Part shown: positions 1-6,438 of the stretch, one piece after another
Position numbering within the stretch: the first letter of the stretch is position 1
Layout of the letters: every line of letters starts with the position of its first letter
IMG/VR virus record: IMGVR_UViG_3300031952_000179
Span: 1-21,392 of that record
Length of the DNA: 21,392 bases
Direction: 5' to 3' (one strand)
Source of the DNA: a virus
The notes under the pieces: model-generated
What the model saw: the letters and a program-made list of their open reading frames with translations, nothing else
The model's database searches: none
Told to the model about the DNA's origin: nothing
Translations under genes and position numbers: made by a program

Positions 1-545
1 GAAGCTTCTTTTTTCTTCTTATAATTAGTATCATTATTAAGAATAAACCATCGTTTAGCAATAGTACCAAAATATGAATATGCTTTAGGTGGAGTTATTT
101 TAGATAATTTTTCTTTACACGGTACTGATAGGTGGGGTAATGATGCTATAAATGTATTTATCTGCTCTTGTGTTACCTTATCTACTTCACCTACATATTC
201 TTCAAAATTAGATATATATTCTTCCTTAAATTCTTTTATAATAATCTTAACAAATCTATCTTGTATATTTTTTCTATGGTTATATTTATGTATTTTACTA
301 AGTAAAAATAAAATAGCCTCATGTTGTAGATCTTCTATATCATTAACTTCAGTATGATAAAATTTAAAAGTATGAATAAGATTCTGGGTAAGTTTAAAGA
401 AAGCAAAATGTATGTCTCTTTGATAAATAAGACTTTTTTCAGCCGGTTCAGTAGCGTTATTATAAGCTATAATAGCGTCTTCTGTTGCCTGTGTAAAATA
501 TATTTTTTCTTCTTTTTTCTTAAAATTATTTTGTACTACACTCAT
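1..545 (-). CDS. gp55-like late-transcription sigma factor, C-terminus cut by window edge
   Basis: The first 181 codons of a minus-strand gene that runs off the left edge. A helical segment rich in EDLQHEAILFLLSKIHKYN (about residues 71-89) followed by AYSYFGTIAKRWFI (155-168) has the layout of sigma region 2 as seen in T4 gp55 and its relatives, where the second motif is typically AFSYFTTVA-like. An insert of roughly 65 residues separates the two. Such proteins replace the host sigma on RNA polymerase and direct late-gene transcription, with T4 late promoters reduced to a -10 box (TATAAATA). The start ATG overlaps the stop of the upstream membrane-protein gene (ATGA), so translation is probably coupled. 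The family call is from motif recognition only; the DNA-contacting and polymerase clamp-binding C-terminus is not visible. Confidence 0.7.
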   Translation of the reverse strand, partial: MSVVQNNFKKKEEKIYFTQATEDAIIAYNNATEPAEKSLIYQRDIHFAFFKLTQNLIHTFKFYHTEVNDIEDLQHEAILFLLSKIHKYNHRKNIQDRFVKIIIKEFKEEYISNFEEYVGEVDKVTQEQINTFIASLPHLSVPCKEKLSKITPPKAYSYFGTIAKRWFILNNDTNYKKKKEA

Positions 546-835
546 AATTCTTTCTTTTTGAATTCATTAAGTTTACTTTGTATAAGCTTAATTTGTTCAA
601 AAAAGAAGCCCACCTCATCATCTGATTTATAATGCCCTCTAGCATCTACCTCTAACATTTTCTTATCAGCATATTCTATAATATCTGCCATTTGATTAAG
701 GTACATATTATAAGACATTAATATAGCCATCTGGTCTAAATTTAATTCTTCTTGTTTCTCATTTTTATTAAGAAGATTTCTTATTATATAAATAGCTATA
801 ATAAGTAAAATTGTAATTATTATTCCGTATATCAT
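542..835 (-). CDS. small one-pass membrane protein with helical tail
   Basis: A 97-aa protein. Residues 3-20 form one strongly hydrophobic stretch (IYGIIITILLIIAIYII), followed by positively charged residues. That fits an N-terminal anchor with the charged, probably helical remainder in the cytoplasm. No enzyme motif is visible. Its stop overlaps the sigma-factor ATG (ATGA) and its own start overlaps the HD-protein stop by 4 bp, so it sits inside a tightly coupled three-gene unit. Function unknown. Confidence 0.75.
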   Translation of the reverse strand: MIYGIIITILLIIAIYIIRNLLNKNEKQEELNLDQMAILMSYNMYLNQMADIIEYADKKMLEVDARGHYKSDDEVGFFFEQIKLIQSKLNEFKKKEL

Positions 836-1605
836 AATTCGTTTAACATATTTTGAAAGCTACTCTTAACTTTTACTGTAGATAAAGCTTTTGCTTTAAT
901 AGGTATTTTTGTTTTAGTAATTACTTTATCTCCCTTATATAGACTAGAAGCAACATTAAATTTTGGATTCCATTCATTTTCGAATTCAATACGAGATGCC
1001 ATTAGGTCAGCTTGATGAATAATAAAAATTAGGTCAGTTCTAGGCTTAGTTTCAGGTGCCCATCCTCCCATAATATAGCTCTTATTTGCTTCTTCATATA
1101 AACCATCATGAAGACGAATTGCTAGTAGTTCATTTTTAGAATATTTTATTCCATTACTAGTTAATAAATATAAACTACGCTCAGGAACAGTCATATATTC
1201 AAGTTTAGTGTTATGTGTATATTCTTCTCCTAGTTTATCTCTTCTCCACTGATCAGTTTGTGGAATATAAGCTTCATTATCTTCATCACCTATTTTACCT
1301 AAGTCATGATTAAGAGCTGAGAATACCAGTTCCTCCTTAGTAAATGTAGACATGTCTGCACCCATTGCTTCCCAAACATTTGATAATGCAATAGCACTAT
1401 GTATTACTCTTAATATATGATCTACATATCCTCCTGGAAATGAATTATGGTATTCTTTCTTACTGCTGGCAGGCATAAGAATAATTCGGTCCTGGTATTT
1501 ATTATATAGATCTAGAAGTTGTTGACGTCTAGGTTCTGAAATATGTGTTTTTATCACATTTTCTAGATCAGTCCAGTTTTGTTGGATTTTTTCTGGTGTA
1601 ATCAT
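832..1605 (-). CDS. HD-domain phosphohydrolase
   Basis: A 257-aa protein with the metal ligands of the HD superfamily in order: His63 in GGYVDHILRV, the His100-Asp101 doublet in ALNHDLGK, His166-Asp167 in IRLHDGLY, and Asp200 in HQADLMAS. HD proteins are metal-dependent phosphohydrolases acting on nucleotides, cyclic nucleotides or RNA ends; phage copies often act on (deoxy)nucleotides, but the substrate cannot be read from sequence. It lies upstream of the membrane protein and sigma gene with a 4-bp overlap. The start has no Shine-Dalgarno and is preceded by an A-rich stretch, as is usual for Bacteroidota. Confidence 0.8.
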   Translation of the reverse strand: MITPEKIQQNWTDLENVIKTHISEPRRQQLLDLYNKYQDRIILMPASSKKEYHNSFPGGYVDHILRVIHSAIALSNVWEAMGADMSTFTKEELVFSALNHDLGKIGDEDNEAYIPQTDQWRRDKLGEEYTHNTKLEYMTVPERSLYLLTSNGIKYSKNELLAIRLHDGLYEEANKSYIMGGWAPETKPRTDLIFIIHQADLMASRIEFENEWNPKFNVASSLYKGDKVITKTKIPIKAKALSTVKVKSSFQNMLNEL

Positions 1606-1619
1606 AACTTTTGTGTTTT

Positions 1620-1799
1620 TTAACCTGTTATTGTTTCTTGTTCTAAGAAATCTTTAGCCTGATTAATATTATCACGCATTATTTCTATCAGTTCTCTATA
1701 AGTTTCTGCTGATGTTGGTTGATTCAAATAGAAATTTAATTTATTGATATTACTCTCAATATTTTCTAATTTTCTTACTATAATGTCTCTGTTTCTCAT
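1620..1799 (-). CDS. small helical hypothetical protein
   Basis: A 59-codon minus-strand ORF starting MRNRDIIVRKLENIE and ending EQETITG. It is charged and strongly helical, with leucine/isoleucine spacing that could form a coiled coil, and its composition matches neighbouring genes. It fills the gap between the HD-domain gene and the next hypothetical gene in the same direction, which supports it as real. No family recognised. Confidence 0.65.
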   Translation of the reverse strand: MRNRDIIVRKLENIESNINKLNFYLNQPTSAETYRELIEIMRDNINQAKDFLEQETITG

Positions 1800-1829
1800 A
1801 ACTATACTTATTTTATTATTTATCTGAAG

Positions 1830-2273
1830 TTACGTCTCCTCTTTAGGGAAGCCAAACTCTTCTTGATGAAGGTTTATTCTATCTATAATACTCTTAATAA
1901 ACGCGCATTTTTCATATTCTTCATAGCGTTCATAGTGTTTTTTACTTTTTATGAGCGCCATCATTAAATCTTCGCTATATAGGGATAATAAAGCATCTAT
2001 ATGGCTTTCCATATTAAGGTCAACATTTTTTATGTATTCCCAAGCTCTTGAATATAATATAATATTACCAGCTATACGTATTTCATCTTCTTCTAATTCA
2101 GGATTATTTTTCTTAATAGTTTTAATAATAGTTTCCTTAAAAGAAATATGATTAATAATAATCTTCTTAAACATACCTATCCATACAACAGGATGTTGTG
2201 AGAAATCAACTATAACTGTAGCTGATTCATCTTTAAAGCTAGCAAATATTTTTTCTATATCCATTTCAATCAT
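1830..2273 (-). CDS. hypothetical protein with UVR-like C-terminal helix
   Basis: A 147-aa protein, mostly helical. Near the C-terminus (about 115-131) the pattern YERYEEYEKCAFIKSIIDRI resembles the UVR helical hairpin found in UvrB/UvrC, Clp partners and many phage small proteins, where it mediates protein-protein contacts. The rest is unrecognised. Met1 and Met4 are both possible starts. It is preceded by an AT-rich 50-bp gap without the promoter box found right of 4.8 kb. Confidence 0.6.
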   Translation of the reverse strand: MIEMDIEKIFASFKDESATVIVDFSQHPVVWIGMFKKIIINHISFKETIIKTIKKNNPELEEDEIRIAGNIILYSRAWEYIKNVDLNMESHIDALLSLYSEDLMMALIKSKKHYERYEEYEKCAFIKSIIDRINLHQEEFGFPKEET

Positions 2274-2322
2274 AAATATGTATGATTAATATAGGAAAAA
2301 GAGATTAAATATCCAAGTTTCC

Positions 2323-2532
2323 CTAACATTCATAACCCTTCCTCAATATATACTTATTCTTGAGTTCTTCAATCTTTTTGCCTATTGGATTAAGTAACCG
2401 TTCAATAGGATATATACCTTGCTCTTGTTCATCCCATAGATGCCAATCTTCACATAAGTCATAAAGGAAATCTAAAAACTGCTTCTCCACCGCATCAATC
2501 AGCTTATCAGATTCAGGTTTGTTTTCTTCCAT
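2323..2532 (-). CDS. small hypothetical protein
   Basis: A 69-aa acidic helical protein with the pattern FLYDLCEDWHLWDEQEQ in the middle. Its first 20 bp overlap the end of the next upstream gene, so the two are probably co-translated. No known domain seen. Confidence 0.6.
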   Translation of the reverse strand: MEENKPESDKLIDAVEKQFLDFLYDLCEDWHLWDEQEQGIYPIERLLNPIGKKIEELKNKYILRKGYEC

Positions 2533-2884
2533 TGTAGTTTATTTTGTAGTTAGTCAATCGTTTCAATTTACCTTCTGTGGTGTGTTGTGGTTCGGATTTA
2601 AAAATTATATCCTGTGAATCTTTATCATCAACACCAACTATATTCAATTCAATACTCTTTGGTTCTTTTTTTAGAGATTCCACCTCAAAATAAAACAAGT
2701 CCATATCAACTGCTTGCTCTTTTGATGAAGTGCAGATTACTTTCTTACGATTATACATTTGCTCATTAAATAAATACTGATAAATTTCACATGATATTTC
2801 ATCATAGTAATATTCACCTTCTTTTATTTCTTCATCACTAACTCCTATGTAGTGATTGTCTTGTTTGATTAGTTGGCAGGTCAT
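2513..2884 (-). CDS. hypothetical protein
   Basis: A 123-aa protein with no recognised motif. The first half is rich in Tyr/Glu and likely beta, with two cysteines (CEIYQYL and VICTSS). It overlaps the gene downstream by 20 bp and the one upstream by 47 bp; both overlaps are longer than usual here, so the starts could be somewhat further in. Confidence 0.55.
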   Translation of the reverse strand: MTCQLIKQDNHYIGVSDEEIKEGEYYYDEISCEIYQYLFNEQMYNRKKVICTSSKEQAVDMDLFYFEVESLKKEPKSIELNIVGVDDKDSQDIIFKSEPQHTTEGKLKRLTNYKINYNGRKQT

Positions 2885-3116
2885 TTATTTTTAATCTTTC
2901 AATTTTTTTAATTAGTGTTTCTGCCTGAGTTCTTTGATGCGCCCATTCCTGATATTGGTCACTCATTACACGACCACCCATACATCCTTCCTTTGTGGTT
3001 GGAACTTTCCCATCGTCATACGACTTTTCAATATGTTTCATTTTAACCAATGCTCCATTAACGGTTTTACATCCGGTCAATTCAAATAATTCATTTAACA
3101 ACAATTTCCTTTTCAT
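2838..3116 (-). CDS. small hypothetical protein
   Basis: A 92-aa basic protein beginning MKRKLLLNELFELTGCKTVNG. The N-terminal half has a short helix-turn-helix-like layout (LLNELFELTGCKTVNGALVKM), which could suggest nucleic-acid binding but is too weak to assign. The last 15 codons overlap the next gene in another frame. Not recognised. Confidence 0.5.
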   Translation of the reverse strand: MKRKLLLNELFELTGCKTVNGALVKMKHIEKSYDDGKVPTTKEGCMGGRVMSDQYQEWAHQRTQAETLIKKIERLKINDLPTNQTRQSLHRS

Positions 3117-3253
3117 GTTTTTTTTATTTTATGACTACCTAAAGCTTCGCACTTTTCTTTTTTACTGTCAATTAATTATCGTATTGGTTACATTGCACTT
3201 CACAGAACAAACAATTTAAGAGCAATGAATACACTACTTTAAATTGCCCTGTG

Positions 3254-3487
3254 TTAGTAGCCATTTAAAAGACTGCATTCAAGTGCCTCAATTAACTTTG
3301 TTTCCATTTGTCTAAAATCCAATCCTTCATCTTTGTGCTTCCACCAACTATTATATGCAACACACCATCCATTTCTAATCATAATCCTTTCTTGCTCTGA
3401 ATAAACGGCTGCTAACAGCACATTTGCAATAGGCGGGGCTTCCTGCTCCGTTGAAAGTTTTTCGTTTTTATTAAGTTCTGTTTTCAT
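3254..3487 (-). CDS. small hypothetical protein
   Basis: A 77-aa protein with conserved-looking aromatic residues (NGWCVAYNSWWKHKDEGLDF) and an acidic N-terminus. No family recognised. It stands alone between two noncoding gaps and is followed on its upstream side by an attC-like hairpin, which makes it cassette-like in setting. Confidence 0.55.
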   Translation of the reverse strand: MKTELNKNEKLSTEQEAPPIANVLLAAVYSEQERIMIRNGWCVAYNSWWKHKDEGLDFRQMETKLIEALECSLLNGY

Positions 3488-3529
3488 ATTAAGTGTATTT
3501 TAAGTTGATAATTTTGTGTTCCAAATCGC

Positions 3530-3555
3530 TAACAGTGTTTAGCTGCAAACCGTTA
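3530..3555. repeat. attC-like imperfect hairpin
   Basis: An imperfect inverted repeat: TAAC / GTTA outer arms, a small asymmetric loop (AGT opposite C), GTTT / AAAC inner arms and the loop AGCTGC. The layout resembles the folded recombination site of integron gene cassettes and similar repeats common in Bacteroidota intergenic DNA. The consensus core GTTRRRY is not matched exactly (GTTATGT), so this is a resemblance, not an identification. Confidence 0.3.
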
Positions 3556-3571
3556 TGTGTAATAAAAAATT

Positions 3572-3805
3572 TTATCCAACCTCTGAATCGTTAGATGGAT
3601 TTATCACCACCATATTATCTCTCGCTTTCTGAATGTCTCTTTTCAATTTCTCCGCTTCTTCATAATCTTCTACTTCAATACATTCTTTAAGTTTCATCTC
3701 CATCCAGCCAATGAAAAGAGACCCTTCTTTTGATATTGGTAGTGTTCCATCATCAACTATGAAAAGTCCATCTAACTTGTTGTTATCTTTACTTTCTTGT
3801 TCCAT
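3572..3805 (-). CDS. UVR-motif small protein
   Basis: A 77-aa protein. Residues about 38-60 read LKECIEVEDYEEAEKLKRD, a good match to the UVR motif (L..A....DYE.A..LRD.I) that forms a helical hairpin in UvrB and UvrC and in some stress and phage proteins. It is not a repair enzyme by itself; a role as adaptor or inhibitor is inference. It has no obvious operon partner. Confidence 0.6.
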   Translation of the reverse strand: MEQESKDNNKLDGLFIVDDGTLPISKEGSLFIGWMEMKLKECIEVEDYEEAEKLKRDIQKARDNMVVINPSNDSEVG

Positions 3806-3864
3806 ATTAAGTTTGTCTATTAAAATTTTTTACATACACATAACAAGGTGTATAAGAAAGTTTG

Positions 3865-3996
3865 CTATATTACAAATCCATCAGGATATTTAGTTGATTG
3901 TGGATTAATAGTTAATCCTAATGAAATTGTAGATTCATTACATTTACTACACTTTTTATTTGGAAGAACTGAATTATGATAAAAAACTATCATCAT
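3865..3996 (-). CDS. possible 43-aa CxxC microprotein
   Basis: A minus-strand ORF starting with two consecutive Met codons and containing a CSKC pair (KKCSKCNES), followed by a hydrophobic/beta segment, stop TAG. It fills a gap between genes of the same direction and the CxxC suggests half of a zinc ribbon. A similarly long ORF exists on the opposite strand over the same bases, so coding status is uncertain. Confidence 0.35.
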   Translation of the reverse strand: MMIVFYHNSVLPNKKCSKCNESTISLGLTINPQSTKYPDGFVI

Positions 3997-4052
3997 ATCC
4001 ACCTCCAAGAATCTCGTTCGGACGGCGTCGCTATTCTGTCTCCCGTACTTGA

Positions 4053-4256
4053 TTAATTACTTTCGGTTAGGCGTTTCCGAATAAAAAAGAGTATCTCCTC
4101 ATTAGAGACATCTGCATCCAACGAGACTATTGGCTTATCAAGCCTGTATGTATTTTCTGTACCAACTATCTGACCTTCCTCAGCACTCACAACCGTGAAT
4201 GATAAAAACTCATGTGGAAGTGATTCTATCCAGTCTTTTATTTCTTTCAATGTCAT
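4053..4256 (-). CDS. small conserved-type phage protein
   Basis: A 67-aa protein beginning MTLKEIKDWIESLPHEF, with a beta-rich centre and SLDADVSNEEILFFI near the end. The style is typical of small phage proteins, but no function can be given. Its ATG overlaps the TGA of the 25-aa gene upstream (GTATGA), indicating coupled translation. Confidence 0.65.
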   Translation of the reverse strand: MTLKEIKDWIESLPHEFLSFTVVSAEEGQIVGTENTYRLDKPIVSLDADVSNEEILFFIRKRLTESN

Positions 4257-4330
4257 ACGGTAAAGATAGTCGATTCTTTTTCATGGTCAATCATTTCTAA
4301 ATGTTTCTGTATTAGAGTATCTTTTGTCAT
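4253..4330 (-). CDS. 25-aa microprotein nested by ATGA overlaps
   Basis: MTKDTLIQKHLEMIDHEK plus seven more residues. The ORF starts in the stop of the upstream gene and ends in the start of the downstream gene, with 4-bp ATGA overlaps on both sides. Exact double overlap is hard to get by chance and supports real, coupled translation. The peptide is amphipathic and helical; function unknown. It may mainly carry ribosomes from one gene to the next. Confidence 0.55.
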   Translation of the reverse strand: MTKDTLIQKHLEMIDHEKESTIFTV

Positions 4331-4566
4331 TTTATGTTGGTTAAAGGGTAAGCGTTTATGATTGCATCTTTAGAAAATTCATTGTAGTGCTTTGGGTCAC
4401 CTTTATAAAAATTATCTCTACTTTCACTTGCGGCTTTCAATGCTGCTTCTACATGAAATTTAGCAAATTCAATCATTATATCTGATGGTGATTTTAGTTT
4501 ATCATTTTTACATGATAAATTCCAAAATTCTTCTGCTGTTGAAATAAAATGCTCTTTCTTTTTCAT
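4327..4566 (-). CDS. small hypothetical protein
   Basis: A 79-aa helical protein with AEEFWNLS near the start and AKFHVEAALKAASE in the middle, a pattern common in small phage proteins of unknown function. Its stop overlaps the next ATG. The nearest promoter box lies about 250 bp upstream, beyond a long leader. Confidence 0.65.
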   Translation of the reverse strand: MKKKEHFISTAEEFWNLSCKNDKLKSPSDIMIEFAKFHVEAALKAASESRDNFYKGDPKHYNEFSKDAIINAYPLTNIK

Positions 4567-4578
4567 AGTTTAATCGTT

Positions 4579-4755
4579 TTAAATATAACATTCAATTAAG
4601 TGAAATTGTGAATACACAACTTCTTTAATTTCGATATAAATTGTGGCTATTTTATATAAGTATATATTTGTCGACCTGTATAGGTAGTTGCGCTGTGACT
4701 CTCGATCTAGTTCTTTTTTACACATACGCCATGTTATATGGATAACAACATGCAT
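4579..4755 (-). CDS. uncertain 58-aa ORF in leader region
   Basis: An open frame of 58 codons beginning MHVVIHITWRMCKKELDRES and rich in Tyr/Ile later on. It ends 12 bp before the next gene and starts 66 bp after a promoter box. A start at the internal Met11 is equally possible. The composition is odd for this genome, so it may be a noncoding leader that happens to be open. Confidence 0.3.
   Translation of the reverse strand: MHVVIHITWRMCKKELDRESQRNYLYRSTNIYLYKIATIYIEIKEVVYSQFHLIECYI
4732..4747. repeat. hairpin, 6-bp stem
   Basis: TGTTAT / ATAACA arms around the loop ATGG. It lies in the leader between a promoter box and the next genes, next to a stronger hairpin. Confidence 0.4.
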
Positions 4756-4769
4756 GGTATCTTAATATA

Positions 4770-4792
4770 TATGGCGGCATATCGCCGCCATA
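4770..4792 (-). terminator. GC-rich hairpin (terminator-like)
   Basis: Perfect 9-bp stem TATGGCGGC / GCCGCCATA with a 5-nt loop, strikingly GC-rich in this AT-rich region. It lies downstream of the 4840-5130 gene but is not followed by a clear U-run, and it also lies downstream of a promoter box. It could be an attenuator or RNA-stability element of the leader rather than a simple terminator. Confidence 0.5.
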
Positions 4793-4821
4793 ATATCTCT
4801 CTATCTTATATCCTTATTATC

Positions 4822-4833
4822 TAAATATAAGTA
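4822..4833 (-). promoter_or_regulatory. promoter-like box TACTTATATTTA
   Basis: The leftmost of 19 copies of a shared element, read on the minus strand as TAC(T/G)TATATTTA and usually preceded by A/T tracts such as AAAATTTTT. TATATTTA probably plays the -10 role. Here it heads the long leader of the 4053-4566 unit. Assignment rests on repetition and constant placement upstream of starts. Confidence 0.6.
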
Positions 4834-4839
4834 AGAAAT

Positions 4840-5130
4840 TTAGTTTTTCCAAATTCCTAAAAATTCTTCAATTTCATATTTCACATTTCCATTAATATCT
4901 AATTGTTGTCTTAATGTTGAACCATTATTGTAACCTAGATATGTTAGATCAATACTTAAATTTGGATATTGTTCTAAACATTCTTTTACAGTTTTACATT
5001 TAGTCTTAATACTAAATGGTTCACTGTAAGCATGTCGTCCATGTATCACAAAGTAATCTTTATGATAATGTTTTGATTGTGTTGAACGAGTAACTGTTAC
5101 ACACAATTCTGTTTTTTTATTTATTTTCAT
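4840..5130 (-). CDS. hypothetical protein
   Basis: A 96-aa, probably beta-rich protein (TELCVTVTRSTQS, DYFVIHGRHAYSEPF) with a short helical segment KTVKECLEQYP. No family recognised. The promoter box lies only 4 bp before the ATG. A terminator hairpin belonging to the upstream gene precedes it. Confidence 0.65.
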   Translation of the reverse strand: MKINKKTELCVTVTRSTQSKHYHKDYFVIHGRHAYSEPFSIKTKCKTVKECLEQYPNLSIDLTYLGYNNGSTLRQQLDINGNVKYEIEEFLGIWKN

Positions 5131-5134
5131 AATG

Positions 5135-5146
5135 TAAATATAAGTA
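5135..5146 (-). promoter_or_regulatory. promoter-like box, 4 bp from ATG
   Basis: TACTTATATTTA ending 4 bp before the ATG at 5130. If TATATTTA is a -10 box, the transcript would start at or inside the start codon (leaderless). Confidence 0.6.
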
Positions 5147-5180
5147 AAAATATGAATAAAACAAAATTGGCTAATATGAA

Positions 5181-5211
5181 AAGGTGCACCTTATATATTT
5201 TGGTGCACCTT
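5181..5211 (-). terminator. intrinsic terminator-like hairpin
   Basis: Perfect 10-bp stem AAGGTGCACC / GGTGCACCTT with an 11-nt AT loop, 17 bp after the stop of the AT-hook-like gene. On the minus strand the stem is followed by a short T-rich stretch. It likely ends that transcript. The arm GGTGCACC is itself palindromic, so a protein operator is an alternative. Confidence 0.65.
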
Positions 5212-5227
5212 GTTTCATGTTACTATA

Positions 5228-5617
5228 TTACCCTTCTTCAATTTCAGACGCTGTAACAGTTACCACTTCTTCAGGGGCAACTTTTTCTACAACTGGACGA
5301 CCTTTTTTAATCGCAATCCCATTTTCTAATTTCCAAGCTTTCTCAGCAGCTGCAATCTGTTTTTTACTGTTAGGATTGATTGGGCGACCTTTTTTTAATT
5401 CACCTGAAACGCGTTTTTCAGCTAACTCAGCTTCACGAATCTGGCGTTTCGATCCCTCAACTACGGGGCGACCGAGTTTGAAATTACCGCTCTCTTTACG
5501 AGCTTGAATTTCGTTAATTCTTTGTTGGCGAGCCGAACTTGCGTTTACGGGGCGACCTAACTGTTTTGGAGCTGCTACTGCAACCTCCTGGTTTTGTTGT
5601 TCTTGGTTGTTGTTCAT
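5228..5617 (-). CDS. AT-hook-like repeat protein
   Basis: A 129-aa, highly charged, low-complexity protein with four GRP-centred repeats spaced about 25-30 residues apart: QLGRPVNASSARQQR (19-33), KLGRPVVEGSKRQ (47-59), KKGRPINPNSKKQ (76-88) and KKGRPVVEK (104-112). The GRP core flanked by basic residues is the AT-hook signature, which binds the minor groove of AT-rich DNA. The C-terminus is acidic. In an AT-rich phage such a protein could coat or organise DNA or affect transcription. It is flanked by its own promoter box and terminator, so it is a single-gene unit. The SSAR/GSKR/NSKK tails are unusual for classical AT-hooks. Confidence 0.6.
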   Translation of the reverse strand: MNNNQEQQNQEVAVAAPKQLGRPVNASSARQQRINEIQARKESGNFKLGRPVVEGSKRQIREAELAEKRVSGELKKGRPINPNSKKQIAAAEKAWKLENGIAIKKGRPVVEKVAPEEVVTVTASEIEEG

Positions 5618-5666
5618 AACCTTTTTTTTTTAAATTGTTACTTAATTTTCTTACTTTTCTAATACT

Positions 5667-5678
5667 TAAATATACGTT
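5667..5678 (-). promoter_or_regulatory. promoter-like box AACGTATATTTA
   Basis: Lies 49 bp before the AT-hook-like gene. It overlaps the stop codon of the upstream 32-aa gene. Confidence 0.55.
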
Positions 5679-5775
5679 AAACTTTTTGTTGAGCCAAACT
5701 ATAAATGGTTAATAAAATAAAACTAATCATAACTACAACTACATACATCTTACAAATTTTATCTATTTTTTTCAT
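5677..5775 (-). CDS. 32-aa membrane microprotein
   Basis: Starts MKKIDKICKMYVVVVMISF and continues with a hydrophobic stretch (about residues 10-27) typical of one membrane span, then SLAQQKV. A promoter box sits 4 bp before the ATG and the stop falls in the next promoter box, so the gene occupies exactly one promoter-to-promoter interval. Function unknown. Confidence 0.55.
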   Translation of the reverse strand: MKKIDKICKMYVVVVMISFILLTIYSLAQQKV

Positions 5776-5779
5776 ACGT

Positions 5780-5791
5780 TAAATATAAGTT
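5780..5791 (-). promoter_or_regulatory. promoter-like box, 4 bp from ATG
   Basis: AACTTATATTTA directly before the 32-aa membrane microprotein. Confidence 0.55.
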
Positions 5792-5811
5792 AAACTTTTT
5801 GTAAGACCAAA

Positions 5812-5946
5812 CTAAATATTAATATTGGTAGTCATTACTGGTTTAGTTTTAGTTATCATCATTGGACAACCAAAACCACGGGCACATGAACTCATTGCTA
5901 TTGCAACTAAGATCATAAGTGCTAACATTTTTGCTACATTTTTCAT
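5812..5946 (-). CDS. 44-aa putative lipoprotein
   Basis: MKNVAKMLALMILVAIAMSS followed by Cys21 gives a signal peptide with a lipobox (AMSSC), so the mature product would be a short lipid-anchored peptide of about 24 residues. Short phage lipoproteins often act at the envelope, for example in superinfection exclusion or lysis control; that role is inferred. It ends with TAG. A promoter box lies 15 bp upstream and AAGGTT precedes the ATG. Confidence 0.65.
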   Translation of the reverse strand: MKNVAKMLALMILVAIAMSSCARGFGCPMMITKTKPVMTTNINI

Positions 5947-5961
5947 AACCTTTATTTTTCT

Positions 5962-5973
5962 TAAATATACGTT
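5962..5973 (-). promoter_or_regulatory. promoter-like box AACGTATATTTA
   Basis: 15 bp upstream of the lipoprotein ATG; overlaps the end of the zinc-ribbon gene. Confidence 0.55.
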
Positions 5974-6202
5974 AAACTTTTTCTAAAGCCAAATATCTTT
6001 TAGCACAATCAGGACAAGTTACAAATCTATATTTATTAAAATTTGGTCCTAATAAATCACCATCTAGACCACATATAAAATCGCACTTATAATCAGCCAT
6101 TTCTCTGATATGTATAAGATCAGTTGTTTTACTAACAGCTAAATAATAGCTACTATCATTCCTAACAAACGACATCTTAAATCTTGGTTTAGCTACTATC
6201 AT
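5972..6202 (-). CDS. zinc-ribbon family protein, intact copy 1
   Basis: A 76-aa member of a family repeated in this window. Shared layout: MIVAxP start, a HIRE-type motif (LIHIREMADYKC), one or two cysteines (CDFICG), and a C-terminal TCPDCAKRYLAL. The C...C...CxxC set, perhaps with the histidine, would bind one zinc ion. Function is unknown; small zinc ribbons of phages often bind nucleic acids or host proteins. It has its own promoter box 22 bp upstream. Confidence 0.65.
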   Translation of the reverse strand: MIVAKPRFKMSFVRNDSSYYLAVSKTTDLIHIREMADYKCDFICGLDGDLLGPNFNKYRFVTCPDCAKRYLALEKV

Positions 6203-6224
6203 CTATAACCGTTTATTTATTTCT

Positions 6225-6236
6225 TAAATATACGTC
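6225..6236 (-). promoter_or_regulatory. promoter-like box GACGTATATTTA
   Basis: 22 bp upstream of zinc-ribbon copy 1. Confidence 0.55.
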
Positions 6237-6263
6237 ATTAATTTTATTCAGCCAATATTTATA

Positions 6264-6430
6264 TCACCTAGATAACGCTCTATAAGACGTTTTACACATG
6301 GGGCAAGTAATAAAATCATCAGCAATACAAAATATACGAGTATAGGTTATTTCCATACCACATAAGTAGGTGTTTTTTTTTATGTTCTCTGATATGATTA
6401 TATCCATCACCCATTAATATTTACTATCAT
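6264..6430 (-). pseudogene. zinc-ribbon family, frameshifted copy
   Basis: Read on the minus strand, MGDGYNHIREHKKK is followed by a frame change in a run of ten A bases (6373-6382). A -1 shift restores YLCGMEITYTR and the family ending DDFITCPMCKTSYRAL. The shared features HIRE, LCG and TCPxC leave no doubt about homology with the intact copies at 5972 and 6439. About 20 N-terminal residues of the family are missing. The shift may be decay, a homopolymer sequencing error, or real slippage on the A run. Confidence 0.65.
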
Positions 6431-6438
6431 TTAGTACA

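Noticed and set aside
3848-3979. Plus-strand ORF (GTG start, 43 codons) opposite the CxxC microprotein
   Set aside because: Every supported gene is on the minus strand and there is no promoter box for a plus-strand gene; the minus-strand reading has the CxxC pair and the right context.
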